Part shown: piece by piece, positions 8,331 through 16,952 of the stretch
Numbering within the stretch: position 1 is the stretch's first letter
How the letters are laid out: each line of letters opens with the position of its first letter
DNA from: Pseudomonas graminis
Lineage (GTDB): Bacteria; Pseudomonadota; Gammaproteobacteria; Pseudomonadales; Pseudomonadaceae
Direction: 5' to 3'
Assembly: GCF_002093745.1 (NCBI RefSeq)
Contig: NZ_MTSB01000019.1
Coordinates: 50,423 to 114,422 of the forward strand
Length of the DNA: 64,000 nucleotides
The notes under the pieces: model-generated
Databases searched by the model: none
What the model was told of the DNA's origin: nothing
What the model saw: only the letters and a program-made list of their open reading frames with translations
Position numbers and translations under genes: made by a program

Positions 8331-8367
8331 GGTCCCCACACTTAGCCCAAGTGCGGGGTCCTTTTTT
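8331..8367 (+). terminator. Rho-independent terminator
   Basis: Arms GGTCCCCACACTT and AAGTGCGGGGTCC pair with two mismatches and are followed by TTTTTT. It closes the 58-residue gene. Confidence 0.75.
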
Positions 8368-8423
8368 GATTCAGGTGCTACAGCTCGTCGGTAAACTCGG
8401 GGGTTGTGGTGCATGCAGTATTT

Positions 8424-8582
8424 CTACTTGTCTACGCTGAGCGCAAGTCGGTTGCTGCGCAGCGCGAATTTGTGATCGTAATCAGCACCCGTGCAGGTGC
8501 TCTCCAGTCGTACAACCTCGGCCTGAGTCACACCCCGATTGCCGGCGTCATGGATTGCGCGGGTCGACACTTCGGATTGCAT
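8424..8582 (-). CDS. Possible small protein, or a fragment cut by the IS66 element
   Basis: The 52-codon frame reads MQSEVSTRAIHDAGNRGVTQ and continues with a natural-looking composition (LESTCTGADYDHKFALRSN). The ribosome binding site is weak. The open frame continues upstream to the IS66 end at about 8630, so it may be the 3' remnant of a longer gene interrupted by the element. No matching 5' part is obvious at the other side of the IS. Function is unknown. Confidence 0.35.
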   Translation of the reverse strand: MQSEVSTRAIHDAGNRGVTQAEVVRLESTCTGADYDHKFALRSNRLALSVDK

Positions 8583-8732
8583 TTTCCAAGCGCTCCGCTG
8601 CGATGATCGGTGAATCACCTGTGCTTGCCGTAACCGTCCGGGCAACACACCTTCCTGACACCGTCGCTTGAGGCGATGGTGTCCACCCAAATATAGGTGG
8701 ACACCATTTTTAGCCTTTTTAAGCGGACGCCC

Positions 8733-9065
8733 ATGCCACAAGAACGCCGTTCCTATTCCAAGTCCTTCAAGGCCCAGGTCATTGCTGAGTGCGCCCAACC
8801 TGACACTTCAATTGCCAATGTCGCCTTGACCCACAACCTCAATGCAAACCTCGTCCATAAATGGATTCGGGTGCATGCACAGAAAAACCTGACACTTCAA
8901 ACCGCCTTCATCCCGGTCAAGACATCGCCGCCGGTGCCGATGCATCAGGCCCTTCCTGCCACGATCCGAATCGAAGTGCCGCATTCAAAAGGCGTAGTCG
9001 CGGTGAGTTGGCCGGCAGAAAATGCAGCGGCGTGTTCTGCTTTCCTGCGAGACCTGCTGCGATGA
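8733..9065 (+). CDS. tnpA: IS66 accessory protein TnpA
   Basis: The 110-residue product begins MPQERRSYSKSFKAQVIAEC and has an N-terminal helix-turn-helix typical of IS66 ORF1 and IS3-type OrfA proteins (ANVALTHNLNANLVHKWIR). It probably binds the element's ends. Its end overlaps the tnpB start (ATGA at 9062), the usual coupling in this family. The start was set at the ATG that gives the family's N-terminus. Confidence 0.8.
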   Translation: MPQERRSYSKSFKAQVIAECAQPDTSIANVALTHNLNANLVHKWIRVHAQKNLTLQTAFIPVKTSPPVPMHQALPATIRIEVPHSKGVVAVSWPAENAAACSAFLRDLLR

Positions 9066-9397
9066 TCCGCATCGACTCCATCTGGCTTGCCACCGAGCCC
9101 ATGGACATGCGCGCAGGCACTGAAACTGCGCTGGCGCGGGTCGTGGCGGTGTTCGGTGCGGCGAAGCCGCACTGTGCTTATCTGTTTGCCAACCGTCGTG
9201 CCAATCGCATGAAAGTGCTGGTGCATGATGGCTTGGGGATTTGGCTTGCTGCCCGGCGCTTGAATCAAGGACGTTTTTTTTGGCCGGGCGTGCGGCACGG
9301 CTCTGAAGTCGAGTTGGATGCATAGCAACTTCAAGCCTTGGTGCTCGGCTTGCCTTGGCAACGCGTCGGTTCCGGAGCAGCCATCACGGTGCTCTAA
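9062..9397 (+). pseudogene. tnpB: IS66 TnpB with a premature amber stop
   Basis: The frame starts MIRIDSIWLATEPMDMRAGT and contains the TnpB hallmark MKVLVHDGLGIWLAARRL. At 9323-9325 a TAG follows EVELDA; reading through gives QLQALVLGLPWQRVGSGAAI and two further residues before TAA 9395-9397, matching a normal TnpB end. A single C-to-T change (CAG to TAG) would explain it. The last 23 residues are lost, so transposition efficiency is doubtful unless the codon is suppressed. Confidence 0.75.
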
Positions 9398-9480
9398 TTC
9401 GCCTGCCATGGCCTGCTTGCCAGCGCAATTGGCCCATCAGTCTATCGCCGCCACTAGCCCTCTCTGGCAAAATCGGCGGC

Positions 9481-11007
9481 ATGACTTCGCATCCGAATCT
9501 CGATCAATTAAACCCTGAAGAACTGCGTGCCTTGGCGGCGCAGTTGATCCAGCGCGTCGAGACGATGGACAAGCAAATCACTCATCACAAATCGGTCAAC
9601 GAGAAGCTGGCCCACGAGATCGCGCTGCTCAAACGCTTCAAGTTTGCCAAGCGCAGCGAGCAGTTGAGCCCGGATCAAGCCAGCCTGCTCGACGACTTGA
9701 TCGATACGGATATCGCCGCTATCGAAGCCGAGTTTGAGGCGCTGCAACCGGCACCTGTCGAAGCCAAAGTGCGCCAGCAACCCAAGCGCGCACCGCTGCC
9801 ACCGCAGTTTCCTCGCACACTGATCCATCACGAACCGGACAACAGCCACTGCCAGTGCGGCTGCGCACTCAAGCGCATCGGCGAAGACGCCAGCGAAAAG
9901 CTCGACTACACGCCCGGCGTGTTCACAGTCGAACGCCACATCCGTGGAAAGTGGGCCTGCGAACAGTGCGAAACACTGATCCAGGCGCCGGTACCGGCGC
10001 ACGTCATCGACAAAGGCGTCCCGACCGCAGGCCTGCTGGCCCACATCATGGTGGCCAAGTTTGCCGACCATCTGCCGCTGTATCGCCAAGAGAAAATCTT
10101 CGGCCGCGCCGGGCTGCCCATCGCCCGTTCGACCTTGGCGCAGTGGGTGGGCAACTGCGGCGTGCAATTACAGCCGCTGGTTGATGCGCTGCGCGAAGCC
10201 GTGCTGACGCACGACGTCGTTCACGCCGACGAGACGCCGGTACAAATGCTGACGCCTGGTGCGAAAAAAACTCATCGCGCTTACGTCTGGGCCTATGCCA
10301 CCAGTCAGTTCTCCAACCTGGCGGCGGTCGTTTACGACTTCAGCCCGAGCCGCGCTGGCGAACATTCCCGAGCCTTCTTGGGCAGTTGGAACGGCAAGCT
10401 GGTCTGCGATGACTTTGCCGGCTACAAGGCAGGCTTTGAACTGGGCGTTACGGAGATCGGCTGCATGGCCCATGCCCGCCGGAAGTTCTTCGACTTGCAC
10501 GTGACCAACAAGAGCCAGGTCGCCGAAAAAGCGCTGAACTACATCGCGGCCTTGTACGAAGCTGAACGAGAAGTCCGAGAGCTGGAGCCGGGTGATCGGC
10601 AGCGAATACGGCAGGAAAAAGCAGCGCCAATCGCCGACGCACTTCATACCTGGATGATCGCCCAAAGACAGCTTGTGCCTGAGGGTTCGGCCATCGCCAA
10701 GGCGCTGGATTACAGTCTCAAACGCTGGATAGCGCTGACGCGCTATCTCGATGACGGTGCCGTGCCCATCGATAATAACTGGTGCGAGAATCAAATCCGG
10801 CCGTGGGCTCTTGGGCGTTCGAACTGGCTGTTCGCGGGATCGTTACGCAGCGGTAAACGTGCAGCGGCGATCATGAGTTTGATCCAATCGGCGCGACTCA
10901 ACGGCCATGATCCGTATGCTTATTTGAAGGACGTCCTCACGCGCCTGCCGACGCAGCGGGCAAGTGAGATTGCGGAGCTACTACCGCATAGGTGGCGACC
11001 GGTTTAG
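9481..11007 (+). CDS. tnpC: IS66-family DDE transposase TnpC
   Basis: The 508-residue protein has an N-terminal coiled coil (ELRALAAQLIQRVETMDKQI), a zinc-finger-like stretch with CQCGCALK and CEQCETL, and the IS66 catalytic core with VVHADETPVQML, LVCDDFAGYKA and DNNWCENQIRPWALGR. It ends with the family's C-terminal helix. I started it at ATG 9481 (MTSHPNLDQLNPEELRAL) rather than earlier in-frame codons because this matches family length. It appears intact. Confidence 0.88.
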   Translation: MTSHPNLDQLNPEELRALAAQLIQRVETMDKQITHHKSVNEKLAHEIALLKRFKFAKRSEQLSPDQASLLDDLIDTDIAAIEAEFEALQPAPVEAKVRQQPKRAPLPPQFPRTLIHHEPDNSHCQCGCALKRIGEDASEKLDYTPGVFTVERHIRGKWACEQCETLIQAPVPAHVIDKGVPTAGLLAHIMVAKFADHLPLYRQEKIFGRAGLPIARSTLAQWVGNCGVQLQPLVDALREAVLTHDVVHADETPVQMLTPGAKKTHRAYVWAYATSQFSNLAAVVYDFSPSRAGEHSRAFLGSWNGKLVCDDFAGYKAGFELGVTEIGCMAHARRKFFDLHVTNKSQVAEKALNYIAALYEAEREVRELEPGDRQRIRQEKAAPIADALHTWMIAQRQLVPEGSAIAKALDYSLKRWIALTRYLDDGAVPIDNNWCENQIRPWALGRSNWLFAGSLRSGKRAAAIMSLIQSARLNGHDPYAYLKDVLTRLPTQRASEIAELLPHRWRPV

Positions 11008-11293
11008 TTGCGCAAGACGGGATGCCCGGACGCACCTCCAACTGGTGCCATTACCGGTCTACTTAGCCTTTATGCTGGTTATCCATGCATTCCTCCCTAC
11101 AGCTTCGCCCGGTTCAGCCGATAGTTTTCGTACCAAGAGAAGCGCGGCAATTCGATCCTGTAACAAAGGAGAGTAAGCGGCTTTTGAGGAAGATCTCTTG
11201 GAATGCTTTCATTACCTCATAACCATAAATGAGAGATGGGCACTTTTTAACGCCTAAGAAAGCACTCACAGACCTTGAGTGATCGAGAACCCG

Positions 11294-13330
11294 ATGAATT
11301 TATTAGCGCCTGCCCTGTTCGTTACCAACCGTGTTCGATTCCCCATGAAATTCGCAATTTTGGGATTTATTGTCCTGATTCCTCTGCTCCTGCTAGGCAC
11401 CCGGGTGATGCTTTCACTGAACACGAGCATCACGGGCATCAAGCATGAACAGGTGGGTCAACAATACTTGTTGGACGTCACCCCTATCCTGCGTCTAACC
11501 ATGATTCAGAGGGCGCTGACACACGGCATGCTCAGCGGTGACACCAACGCAGTAGCCAATGCAGCACGCAATGCTGAAAAGCTTAACGATGCCTATGCGA
11601 CTCTTGCTGCGCAGGACGCAAAATTTAGCACCCAACTGGCAACGACAGACCGAGTTCAGACGTTGCGTACCGCTAGTGTGCAGCTGGTTGAACGCGCCAA
11701 AGCAGGCGAAGCACCTTTGGTGATCTTTTCCGCGTGGAACGACCAGTTAACCGACCTAATGAATTTCGTTTACTACATTACGGCCACTTCCGGCATGATT
11801 TTGGACGAAGAAGCAGGTTCGTTGTACCTCATCGATCTAAGCTCTATACGTCTGCCTCGGCAAATAAATCTGGTCGGACAGATTCGCGGTCTGGCCAGCG
11901 GTTTTAGCGCTGACCGTCCTCTGGACGACACCACTCGTATTTTTGCCCAGACTTTGTTGAAACAGGAGCTGCTAATGCGTCAAGAGTTGCAGCAGAGCCT
12001 TTCCCTGCTTCGCCGAGAAGAGCCGAAATTATATGGTGTAGTTCAGCCGTCTGTAACAACAGCCATTACCGACCTGGAAAATCTGCGTAAAGACCTGGTG
12101 GACTACCTTGATCCGAGCAAGCGCTCAAACGTGAATGCCAACACCTTGGGCGAGCGTGGAAACGCCGTCGTTGCTCAGTTTTACAAAGCTCAGGATCAGA
12201 TGCAGGAATCGCTGCGAATTCGAATTGATGAGCGTCTGAATACACTGAGTAATGAGCGTACTTTCGGCACTGAGCTATTTATCGCCATTGCGATACTGCT
12301 GCTCTATGCGTTCGTCGGCATCTACAAGGCTCTGCGGATTGGGGTTGATGAGCTCCTAGCTGTGACGGCACGTATTGCTCAAGGCGATCTGAGCGCGCGC
12401 GTCCGAATCAACAGCCACGATGAAATCGGTGATGTAGGCGAGGGACTTAACCGCATGGTAACGGCCTTCTCTGGCTCACTGAGCCAGGTGGAGCGTAGCT
12501 CGCATTCAGTCTCAGATGCGGCAAAGCGACTAGAGATCTCCATAGGCCAAGCCAAAGCCTCAATGAACTCACAACAGGCTGAAACCGAGCAGGTTGCTAC
12601 TGCCATCAACGAAATGACCGCGAGCGTTGCCGACGTGGCCCAGAATACCGAGGGCGCAGCACGTGCCGCTGAATCTGCAAGCAGTGCGTCTAACGACGGC
12701 TTGAAAGTTATGATTGAAACAAGTGCCGCTATTGAGGCGTTGGCCAACGAAGTGGAGCTCAGTGCAAGCAAAGTCGAAGCGTTAGCGACACACAGCAAAG
12801 AAATCGGTGGTGTCATCGAGGTCATCAGTACCATCGCGGATCAGACTAACCTGCTGGCCCTGAACGCGGCCATCGAGGCGGCGCGAGCTGGCGAGCAAGG
12901 CCGTGGTTTCGCGGTCGTGGCTGACGAAGTGCGGACTCTGGCCTCGCGCACACAAAACTCCACAGAAGAAATTCGACGGATCATCCAACAGTTGCAAGGC
13001 GCTACTGATGCCGCTGTTCAACAGATGAAAGCTGGGCAAACCCGAGCTAGGGAATGCATTCAGGCAGCGAGCCAAGCGTCTGGCAGCCTGAACCAGATCA
13101 ATGAAGCAGTAGACGGAATTGTGGGCATGAACACTCAGATTGCAAGTGCGGCGGTGCAGCAACATTCGGTCTCAGAGGATATCAATCGCAACGTCATCGG
13201 CATTCGAAACAGCAGCTTAATCGTCATGAAAGGCGTAGAGGACAACGCCGTAACGGCTGACGAGCTTTCATTGCTCGCTAATGAACTTCGCAGCGTAGTC
13301 GGCAAGTTTAAGTTATCCAGCAACGCTTGA
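11294..13330 (+). CDS. Methyl-accepting chemotaxis protein
   Basis: The protein of about 678 residues has one membrane segment near the N-terminus ([20 protein letters not shown]), a large, mostly helical periplasmic sensor region of about 290 residues, a second membrane segment ([20 protein letters not shown]), a HAMP domain, and the conserved signalling hairpin with [20 protein letters not shown] and [15 protein letters not shown]. This hairpin contacts CheA/CheW. The ligand is unknown. A GTG at 11279 is a possible earlier start; neither has a strong ribosome binding site. The gene appears intact and is cargo of the inserted block, next to the IS66 copy. It ends inside its own terminator. 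Confidence 0.9.
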   Translation: MNLLAPALFVTNRVRFPMKFAILGFIVLIPLLLLGTRVMLSLNTSITGIKHEQVGQQYLLDVTPILRLTMIQRALTHGMLSGDTNAVANAARNAEKLNDAYATLAAQDAKFSTQLATTDRVQTLRTASVQLVERAKAGEAPLVIFSAWNDQLTDLMNFVYYITATSGMILDEEAGSLYLIDLSSIRLPRQINLVGQIRGLASGFSADRPLDDTTRIFAQTLLKQELLMRQELQQSLSLLRREEPKLYGVVQPSVTTAITDLENLRKDLVDYLDPSKRSNVNANTLGERGNAVVAQFYKAQDQMQESLRIRIDERLNTLSNERTFGTELFIAIAILLLYAFVGIYKALRIGVDELLAVTARIAQGDLSARVRINSHDEIGDVGEGLNRMVTAFSGSLSQVERSSHSVSDAAKRLEISIGQAKASMNSQQAETEQVATAINEMTASVADVAQNTEGAARAAESASSASNDGLKVMIETSAAIEALANEVELSASKVEALATHSKEIGGVIEVISTIADQTNLLALNAAIEAARAGEQGRGFAVVADEVRTLASRTQNSTEEIRRIIQQLQGATDAAVQQMKAGQTRARECIQAASQASGSLNQINEAVDGIVGMNTQIASAAVQQHSVSEDINRNVIGIRNSSLIVMKGVEDNAVTADELSLLANELRSVVGKFKLSSNA

Positions 13331-13514
13331 AAGGAATCTCAAGCGTTTCAATTGTTGATAGCACGAGAAAGTGCTTTGATCGGGTCTGACTGGGGTGATG
13401 ATGCCCGGCAGTCCCTGATCGACATTGAGGGCTGAGCTTCATCGTTGCGCAATCTCGTAAAACAATAGAGCCAGCTACGCTAGATGAGTTGCCCGGACGG
13501 TTACTGCTTGCCAT
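13308..13514 (-). CDS. Possible small protein (weak)
   Basis: ATG 13514 has TAGGAAAATCC upstream and opens a 68-codon frame beginning [20 protein letters not shown]. The first half resembles small ORFs I associate with Pseudomonas accessory DNA, but the 3' end runs antisense into the chemoreceptor terminator and gene end. Treat it as tentative. Confidence 0.25.
   Translation of the reverse strand: MASSNRPGNSSSVAGSIVLRDCATMKLSPQCRSGTAGHHHPSQTRSKHFLVLSTIETLEIPFKRCWIT
13324..13349 (+). terminator. Terminator overlapping the chemoreceptor stop codon
   Basis: Arms CGCTTGA (13324-13330, including the TGA stop) and TCAAGCG (13339-13345) form a stem followed by TTT. A second small hairpin (AGCAC-GAGAAA-GTGCT) follows at 13361-13376. 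Confidence 0.55.
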
Positions 13515-13644
13515 TGGATTTTCCTAGGCTTCGCGGACGCGAAATAGGCGGCCTTTCACTGACTCAGCTCCGATTGGCGGGGCTTATGGTGTGGCAGCGA
13601 TTTCCTACAACTTTTGGGGTGATGAGATTGGCATCCATTGGTGC

Positions 13645-13995
13645 CTAAAAGTCTTCAACCTGCCCAACTGTCACTTGGCCGTTGCACATGGTTGAGATAA
13701 CTGTAGCCATAAACTCATTAGGTTTTGAAACAAGTGATGATCGAGCTACGTTGATCATTTTAGGGAACTGGGCGGCTTTGCCAGACGATCTGAAGTATTC
13801 CGAAGCTGCATCAACGCCATGAACGAAATGCTTTTTTGCATCCTCATAGAGCGCGAAGCGCTCTGATGCAGCCACGCACATCGCTTCTCTTGTCATTTGG
13901 TCCTGCGGACTCAAGTCGTGAGCACCATCCCCACCGCAGGCTGATAGCAAGATTGAAGCAACAACAGATAGTGACTGGCGTGCGTAGGTGGTCAT
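13645..13995 (-). CDS. Putative lipoprotein
   Basis: From ATG 13995 (AGGA upstream) the product begins MTTYARQSLSVVASILLSAC, with a type II signal peptide and lipobox ILLSAC followed by GGDG. The mature part is about 95 residues, helical and hydrophilic, with one further cysteine pair (AMCVAAS and TMCNGQ). Upstream in-frame codons would bury the signal peptide and were rejected. It lies just downstream of the NYN-domain gene on the same strand. Function is unknown. Confidence 0.6.
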   Translation of the reverse strand: MTTYARQSLSVVASILLSACGGDGAHDLSPQDQMTREAMCVAASERFALYEDAKKHFVHGVDAASEYFRSSGKAAQFPKMINVARSSLVSKPNEFMATVISTMCNGQVTVGQVEDF

Positions 13996-14002
13996 ATTTT
14001 TC

Positions 14003-14764
14003 CTATGATTTCGTTTCAGTAGCCAAGCGCAACGTCCAATGTCCACCAAGTTCCATTTGGGCCTCAAGCAGGTCATAGGTTTTAACCATCTCCAATAGGC
14101 CTGAATGACCATACTCAGCAGGAGAAAACCCCGGATCGGTGCGTTTCAGGTAGCTTCCAAGGCCACTCAGGGTGACCTTCCCTTCTGCAGTGCTACCAGT
14201 CAGAAGCGACACAGCCTCTACTACAAACCTCGGACGTCGTTTTACTACCGGGACTTGATGATCCGTTTGTGTAGCCCCAGTTTTCGTTTGCTGCTCTATC
14301 GGGGTAAACGAATCGGTGTTCAAGCCTTCGCTACGCCATTCAAAGAATTGATCACTTGCATTTCTGAGCGCGTCAGGTGTCTTACTTTCGCCTACGATGC
14401 ATACGGCTGCGCCGCGCTCGCGAAGCTTTCGGCAGAGATAAGCGAAGTCGGAGTCGCTTGTCACCAAGCAGAACAAGTCAGCTCGCTGATCAAAAAGAGC
14501 TTCTTGCGCGTCCAAGGCCAAAGCTATATCAGAGGTATTTTTGCCAGAGGCGTACTGATACTGGAGACAGGGGGTGAAAGCCAGCCTCACCAGAGCATCC
14601 TGCCATTTATTAGCTAACGTCCCGTGATTTCCGTATCCACGTCTCAATACGATTCGCCCGAACTGGGCTACGACCAGCAACGCATGCTCAAGCACGGCTG
14701 GAGATACGTTGTCACAATCAACTAATACAGCAACTCGGGCGTCACCAAGATTTTGAAGAGACAT
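14003..14764 (-). CDS. NYN-domain (PIN-like) protein with a C-terminal OST-HTH/LOTUS-like domain
   Basis: The N-terminal half carries the NYN/DUF88 signature: VAVLVDCDNVSP, then DIALALDAQEALFD, and FCLVTSDSDFAYLCRKLRE. The spaced aspartates form the metal-binding nuclease site. The C-terminal 70 residues (SLLTGSTAEGKVTLSGLGSY, then FSPAEYGHSGLLEMVKTY) fit an OST-HTH/LOTUS domain, an RNA-binding module often joined to NYN. A role as an RNA-directed nuclease is likely. I chose ATG 14764 because GGAGG lies five bases before it; an ATG at 14776 would place that sequence inside the gene. Confidence 0.8.
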   Translation of the reverse strand: MSLQNLGDARVAVLVDCDNVSPAVLEHALLVVAQFGRIVLRRGYGNHGTLANKWQDALVRLAFTPCLQYQYASGKNTSDIALALDAQEALFDQRADLFCLVTSDSDFAYLCRKLRERGAAVCIVGESKTPDALRNASDQFFEWRSEGLNTDSFTPIEQQTKTGATQTDHQVPVVKRRPRFVVEAVSLLTGSTAEGKVTLSGLGSYLKRTDPGFSPAEYGHSGLLEMVKTYDLLEAQMELGGHWTLRLATETKS

Positions 14765-14860
14765 CTGATCCTCCATGATGAATTGTTGCAGTCAACGAAC
14801 GTGCAGAGTTCGTTCTGTTACCGCCATAGCCCCGTTTGACTGGGCTGGTAGTGAAACGAC

Positions 14861-14896
14861 TTTTCCTCAACTTTCGCACGTCGCGCCACGGCGCGT
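14861..14896. repeat. Intergenic repeat, copy 2
   Basis: TTTTCCTCAACTTTCGCACG and the following bases match 7510-7548 apart from two one-base gaps and a few substitutions. Here it follows the end of the 77-residue gene. In copy 1 the equivalent bases encode the last residues of the HTH protein, so this may be a relic of a duplicated HTH gene end. Confidence 0.45.
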
Positions 14897-14901
14897 TTCA
14901 C

Positions 14902-15135
14902 CTACTTCTGTAATGCTGCCTGACGGCCTCTCCAGGACTGTTTTTCAGCCTCGATCTCCGCGAGTAGGATGACCCACTGATCAGCGCTAATCAGCATTTG
15001 ATCTTGCGCGCATCGGATGTACCCAGCTGCATACGCGGTTTGCTGCGCAAGGATCTGTTCGTTTGATGAGTCAGAAATGCGCGCAATCTCTATGCGAGCG
15101 TCGCTCAGGGCATTTGCTTGGGAAGATGAGTCCAT
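14902..15135 (-). CDS. Small helical hypothetical protein
   Basis: The 77-residue protein has GAGGAAAA upstream of ATG 15135. It contains AQQTAYAAGYIRCAQDQMLI, which resembles AYANGYIDALYEAKIV in the next gene upstream, so the two are probably diverged paralogues. There are no membrane segments. It lies in a run of small leftward genes typical of ICE accessory regions; function is unknown. Confidence 0.55.
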   Translation of the reverse strand: MDSSSQANALSDARIEIARISDSSNEQILAQQTAYAAGYIRCAQDQMLISADQWVILLAEIEAEKQSWRGRQAALQK

Positions 15136-15167
15136 GAGATTTTTTCCTCGTTATGGGTGACAGCTGA

Positions 15168-15395
15168 TCAGCCTTGGTCGCCAATGCCAAACTCAGTCAG
15201 TCGCCGAGCCCGGCGCGTCTGTGCATCATCGCGATAGCACTGCACTGCCGGCGCAGCAACTATCTTGGCCTCATACAGCGCATCTATATAGCCATTTGCA
15301 TACGCCGTGGCATAACGCACATCCATTGGATGTTTGGCGGTGTCAATCAAGTCCAGCGCGTGGGCAATCTTGCTGTCTGGGGTGTCAGTAGCCAT
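15168..15395 (-). CDS. Small helical hypothetical protein, paralogue of its neighbour
   Basis: The 75-residue product has AAGGAATGATGAC ahead of ATG 15395. The segment YATAYANGYIDALYEAKIV matches the pattern in the 77-residue neighbour. The C-terminus is basic (QTRRARRLTEFG). No known domain is visible. Confidence 0.55.
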   Translation of the reverse strand: MATDTPDSKIAHALDLIDTAKHPMDVRYATAYANGYIDALYEAKIVAAPAVQCYRDDAQTRRARRLTEFGIGDQG

Positions 15396-15510
15396 GTCAT
15401 CATTCCTTCGATGGCGCGGACTCCGATGCGGGGTCCTCTAAGGGCTCAGCCCAACATGGGCTGGGCTTGTGATGTAGCTGGGCGGCAGATCCGCAGCGCT
15501 TTCCTATCTA

Positions 15511-16176
15511 TCAGAAATCGGACGCCGGCCCGCCATTTCTGCTGAAATCTGACGTCCCTTGAATCAACGCAGCGGTGAACAGTGAGCGATCTACCAGAAG
15601 CGCGACTCCCTCTTTGCTTTTAGGATCGAATTTACACACTCTCCAGAAACCGTACTTGTCACCAAAATCGATGAATACCGGCGTTGTTGTGTGCCAACGG
15701 TGAAACAATTTGCTCCTGCCGTACCATCGAAAAAATGCAAATCCATCGGCATCAGGTCGGCTTCGCATATTGGAAAAATTTACGGAGTCAAACTCACTTT
15801 TTGACCCATCGATTACCCACACCATTCGCTGGTAGAAACTCTCACGAGCGTTTACTTCTGCTGGGTCGATAGTGGAACGTTGAAACTCGACAACCACTCC
15901 ATGCTCCGTGCGGACGTCGGCGATGTGTTTTTCGCCCGTAAGTGCTTCGTATTGGACGACTTCCTGCCAGTCCTCCGGGAACCGATCCTTCCACTGTCGA
16001 TGCCATTCTGTTTCGGCCTCCCACCAGCGATCACAGGTGCTCAAGGACAGATGAGACCAGTGCCAAATGACATGCTTTCCACATTTGGCAACAACCTCCC
16101 CATCGCAGGCGCGGCATACCCCTCGCATTTTGGGCTGTGCCTCAGACTTCACTCCGTTGACGTTCGCATATCGCAT
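15511..16176 (-). CDS. CoiA-like nuclease-fold protein
   Basis: The 221-residue protein has an N-terminal zinc-ribbon-like part (MRGVCRACDGEVVAKCGK), then HWSHLS, ESEW-type spacing in WEAETEWHRQWKDRF, and a restriction-endonuclease-like core with EKHIADVRTEHGVVVEFQRS, in which IAD and VEFQ fit the D...E-x-Q catalytic pattern. This matches competence protein CoiA-like proteins, which are frequent on Pseudomonas ICEs. CoiA takes part in processing incoming single-stranded DNA; a role in mobile-element DNA processing is inference. Confidence 0.75.
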   Translation of the reverse strand: MRYANVNGVKSEAQPKMRGVCRACDGEVVAKCGKHVIWHWSHLSLSTCDRWWEAETEWHRQWKDRFPEDWQEVVQYEALTGEKHIADVRTEHGVVVEFQRSTIDPAEVNARESFYQRMVWVIDGSKSEFDSVNFSNMRSRPDADGFAFFRWYGRSKLFHRWHTTTPVFIDFGDKYGFWRVCKFDPKSKEGVALLVDRSLFTAALIQGTSDFSRNGGPASDF

Positions 16177-16186
16177 TTAGGAATTC

Positions 16187-16552
16187 CTATAAGACTTCAG
16201 CGACTACAAACTGAGTAGCGGTTTCGAACAGCCCCACAACAATCTCTCGATCCTCGCGGGCGAGCTTATAGGCGTCGGCAAAGTGCTCGAACCGCTGCGC
16301 AAGCCCCGGACTCTTTGTCCAGCTTCGGGATGTAGCGAGCGGGCTATCCTTAAAGTCCGCTAGAAATTCATCGCTCGCTGGAATGTGGACGACATACCCG
16401 AGAAAAGGAGCATCCTGGGGAAGTCTCAATTCCTCACGAACGTCATTCAAATCGCGCCGGACTAGGCCAAGCGACTCGGCGGTTTTACGCTTTGCTTCAG
16501 CGGATTGGGCCGAGCGCTCTGCTTGAGTACCACGTTGCCTTGCTTCTCCCAT
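16187..16552 (-). CDS. Hypothetical ICE protein
   Basis: The 121-residue protein starts MGEARQRGTQAERSAQSAEA after a strong AAGGGAAGGAGG. A basic, probably coiled-coil N-terminus is followed by a compact domain (DAPFLGYVVHIPASDEFLAD). I recognise it only as a type of protein common on Pseudomonas ICEs, with no known function. It precedes the CoiA-like gene by ten bases and is likely cotranscribed with it. Confidence 0.6.
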   Translation of the reverse strand: MGEARQRGTQAERSAQSAEAKRKTAESLGLVRRDLNDVREELRLPQDAPFLGYVVHIPASDEFLADFKDSPLATSRSWTKSPGLAQRFEHFADAYKLAREDREIVVGLFETATQFVVAEVL

Positions 16553-16570
16553 TTGGGGCTCCTCCTTCCC

Positions 16571-16666
16571 TTAAGACTGCGCTTGGGCTCGGGCCTGTTG
16601 CTCCAGCTCCATGCAACGCAGACCTGGGCCAATCCGGCACTGCCGACGCTCACGAAAAAGCCCCAT
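16571..16666 (-). CDS. Possible 31-residue ORF
   Basis: A short frame, MGLFRERRQCRIGPGLRCME and onward, fits between a terminator and the next gene's ribosome binding site. Its own ribosome binding site is poor. The arginine-rich composition is plausible for a small ICE protein, but the evidence is thin. Confidence 0.25.
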   Translation of the reverse strand: MGLFRERRQCRIGPGLRCMELEQQARAQAQS

Positions 16667-16675
16667 GATCCAATG

Positions 16676-16700
16676 AAAAAAGCTACCGTCATGGTAGCTT
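16676..16700 (-). terminator. Rho-independent terminator of the 42-residue gene
   Basis: Arms AAGCTACC and GGTAGCTT around a five-base loop are followed on the minus strand by a run of T (GGTAGCTTTTTTC). It lies 15 bases after the stop of the small basic gene. Confidence 0.75.
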
Positions 16701-16714
16701 CTGTCAGCTAAAAC

Positions 16715-16843
16715 CTATTTCTTTGAGGACTTGCTAGGCTTCAAATCGGGATTATTTCCTTGTGTATCTTTATTGTCACGACGACGCTTATCTACTTCGC
16801 CGGTTGATTTAGCAATTGGCTTTGGGCCTGGTTTAATAGCCAT
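16715..16843 (-). CDS. Small basic protein, 42 residues
   Basis: The sequence begins MAIKPGPKPIAKSTGEVDKR and ends KPSKSSKK; it is strongly basic and probably disordered. The ribosome binding site AAGGAGA sits seven bases before the ATG, and a terminator follows the stop, so it is a well-formed monocistronic unit. The charge suggests nucleic-acid binding, but no motif supports a specific role. Confidence 0.6.
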   Translation of the reverse strand: MAIKPGPKPIAKSTGEVDKRRRDNKDTQGNNPDLKPSKSSKK

Positions 16844-16952
16844 AAGACTTCTCCTTAAAATTAAAATCGCTTACCCCTATAGCCCACAATATTGCAGGCT
16901 AAAGGAAGGTTCGACCCCGGAAAAATGGATCCAATCAATACTACTGATGCCA

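Larger units (their letters stand above)
8630..11036 (+). mobile_element. IS66-family insertion sequence
   Basis: The element has the three-gene layout of IS66: tnpA, tnpB and tnpC in one direction. Imperfect terminal inverted repeats share CGTCCGGGCA (left end 8630-8644 in GTAACCGTCCGGGCA; right end about 11022-11036 in TGCCCGGACG). I could not find a clean 8-bp target duplication, so the exact right end is uncertain, or flanking DNA has rearranged. tnpB carries an in-frame stop. Confidence 0.8.

Noticed and set aside
16462..16692. 76-codon leftward frame MTVAFFIGSWGFFVSVGS
   Set aside because: It runs through a terminator stem and overlaps the better-supported 121-residue gene in another frame.
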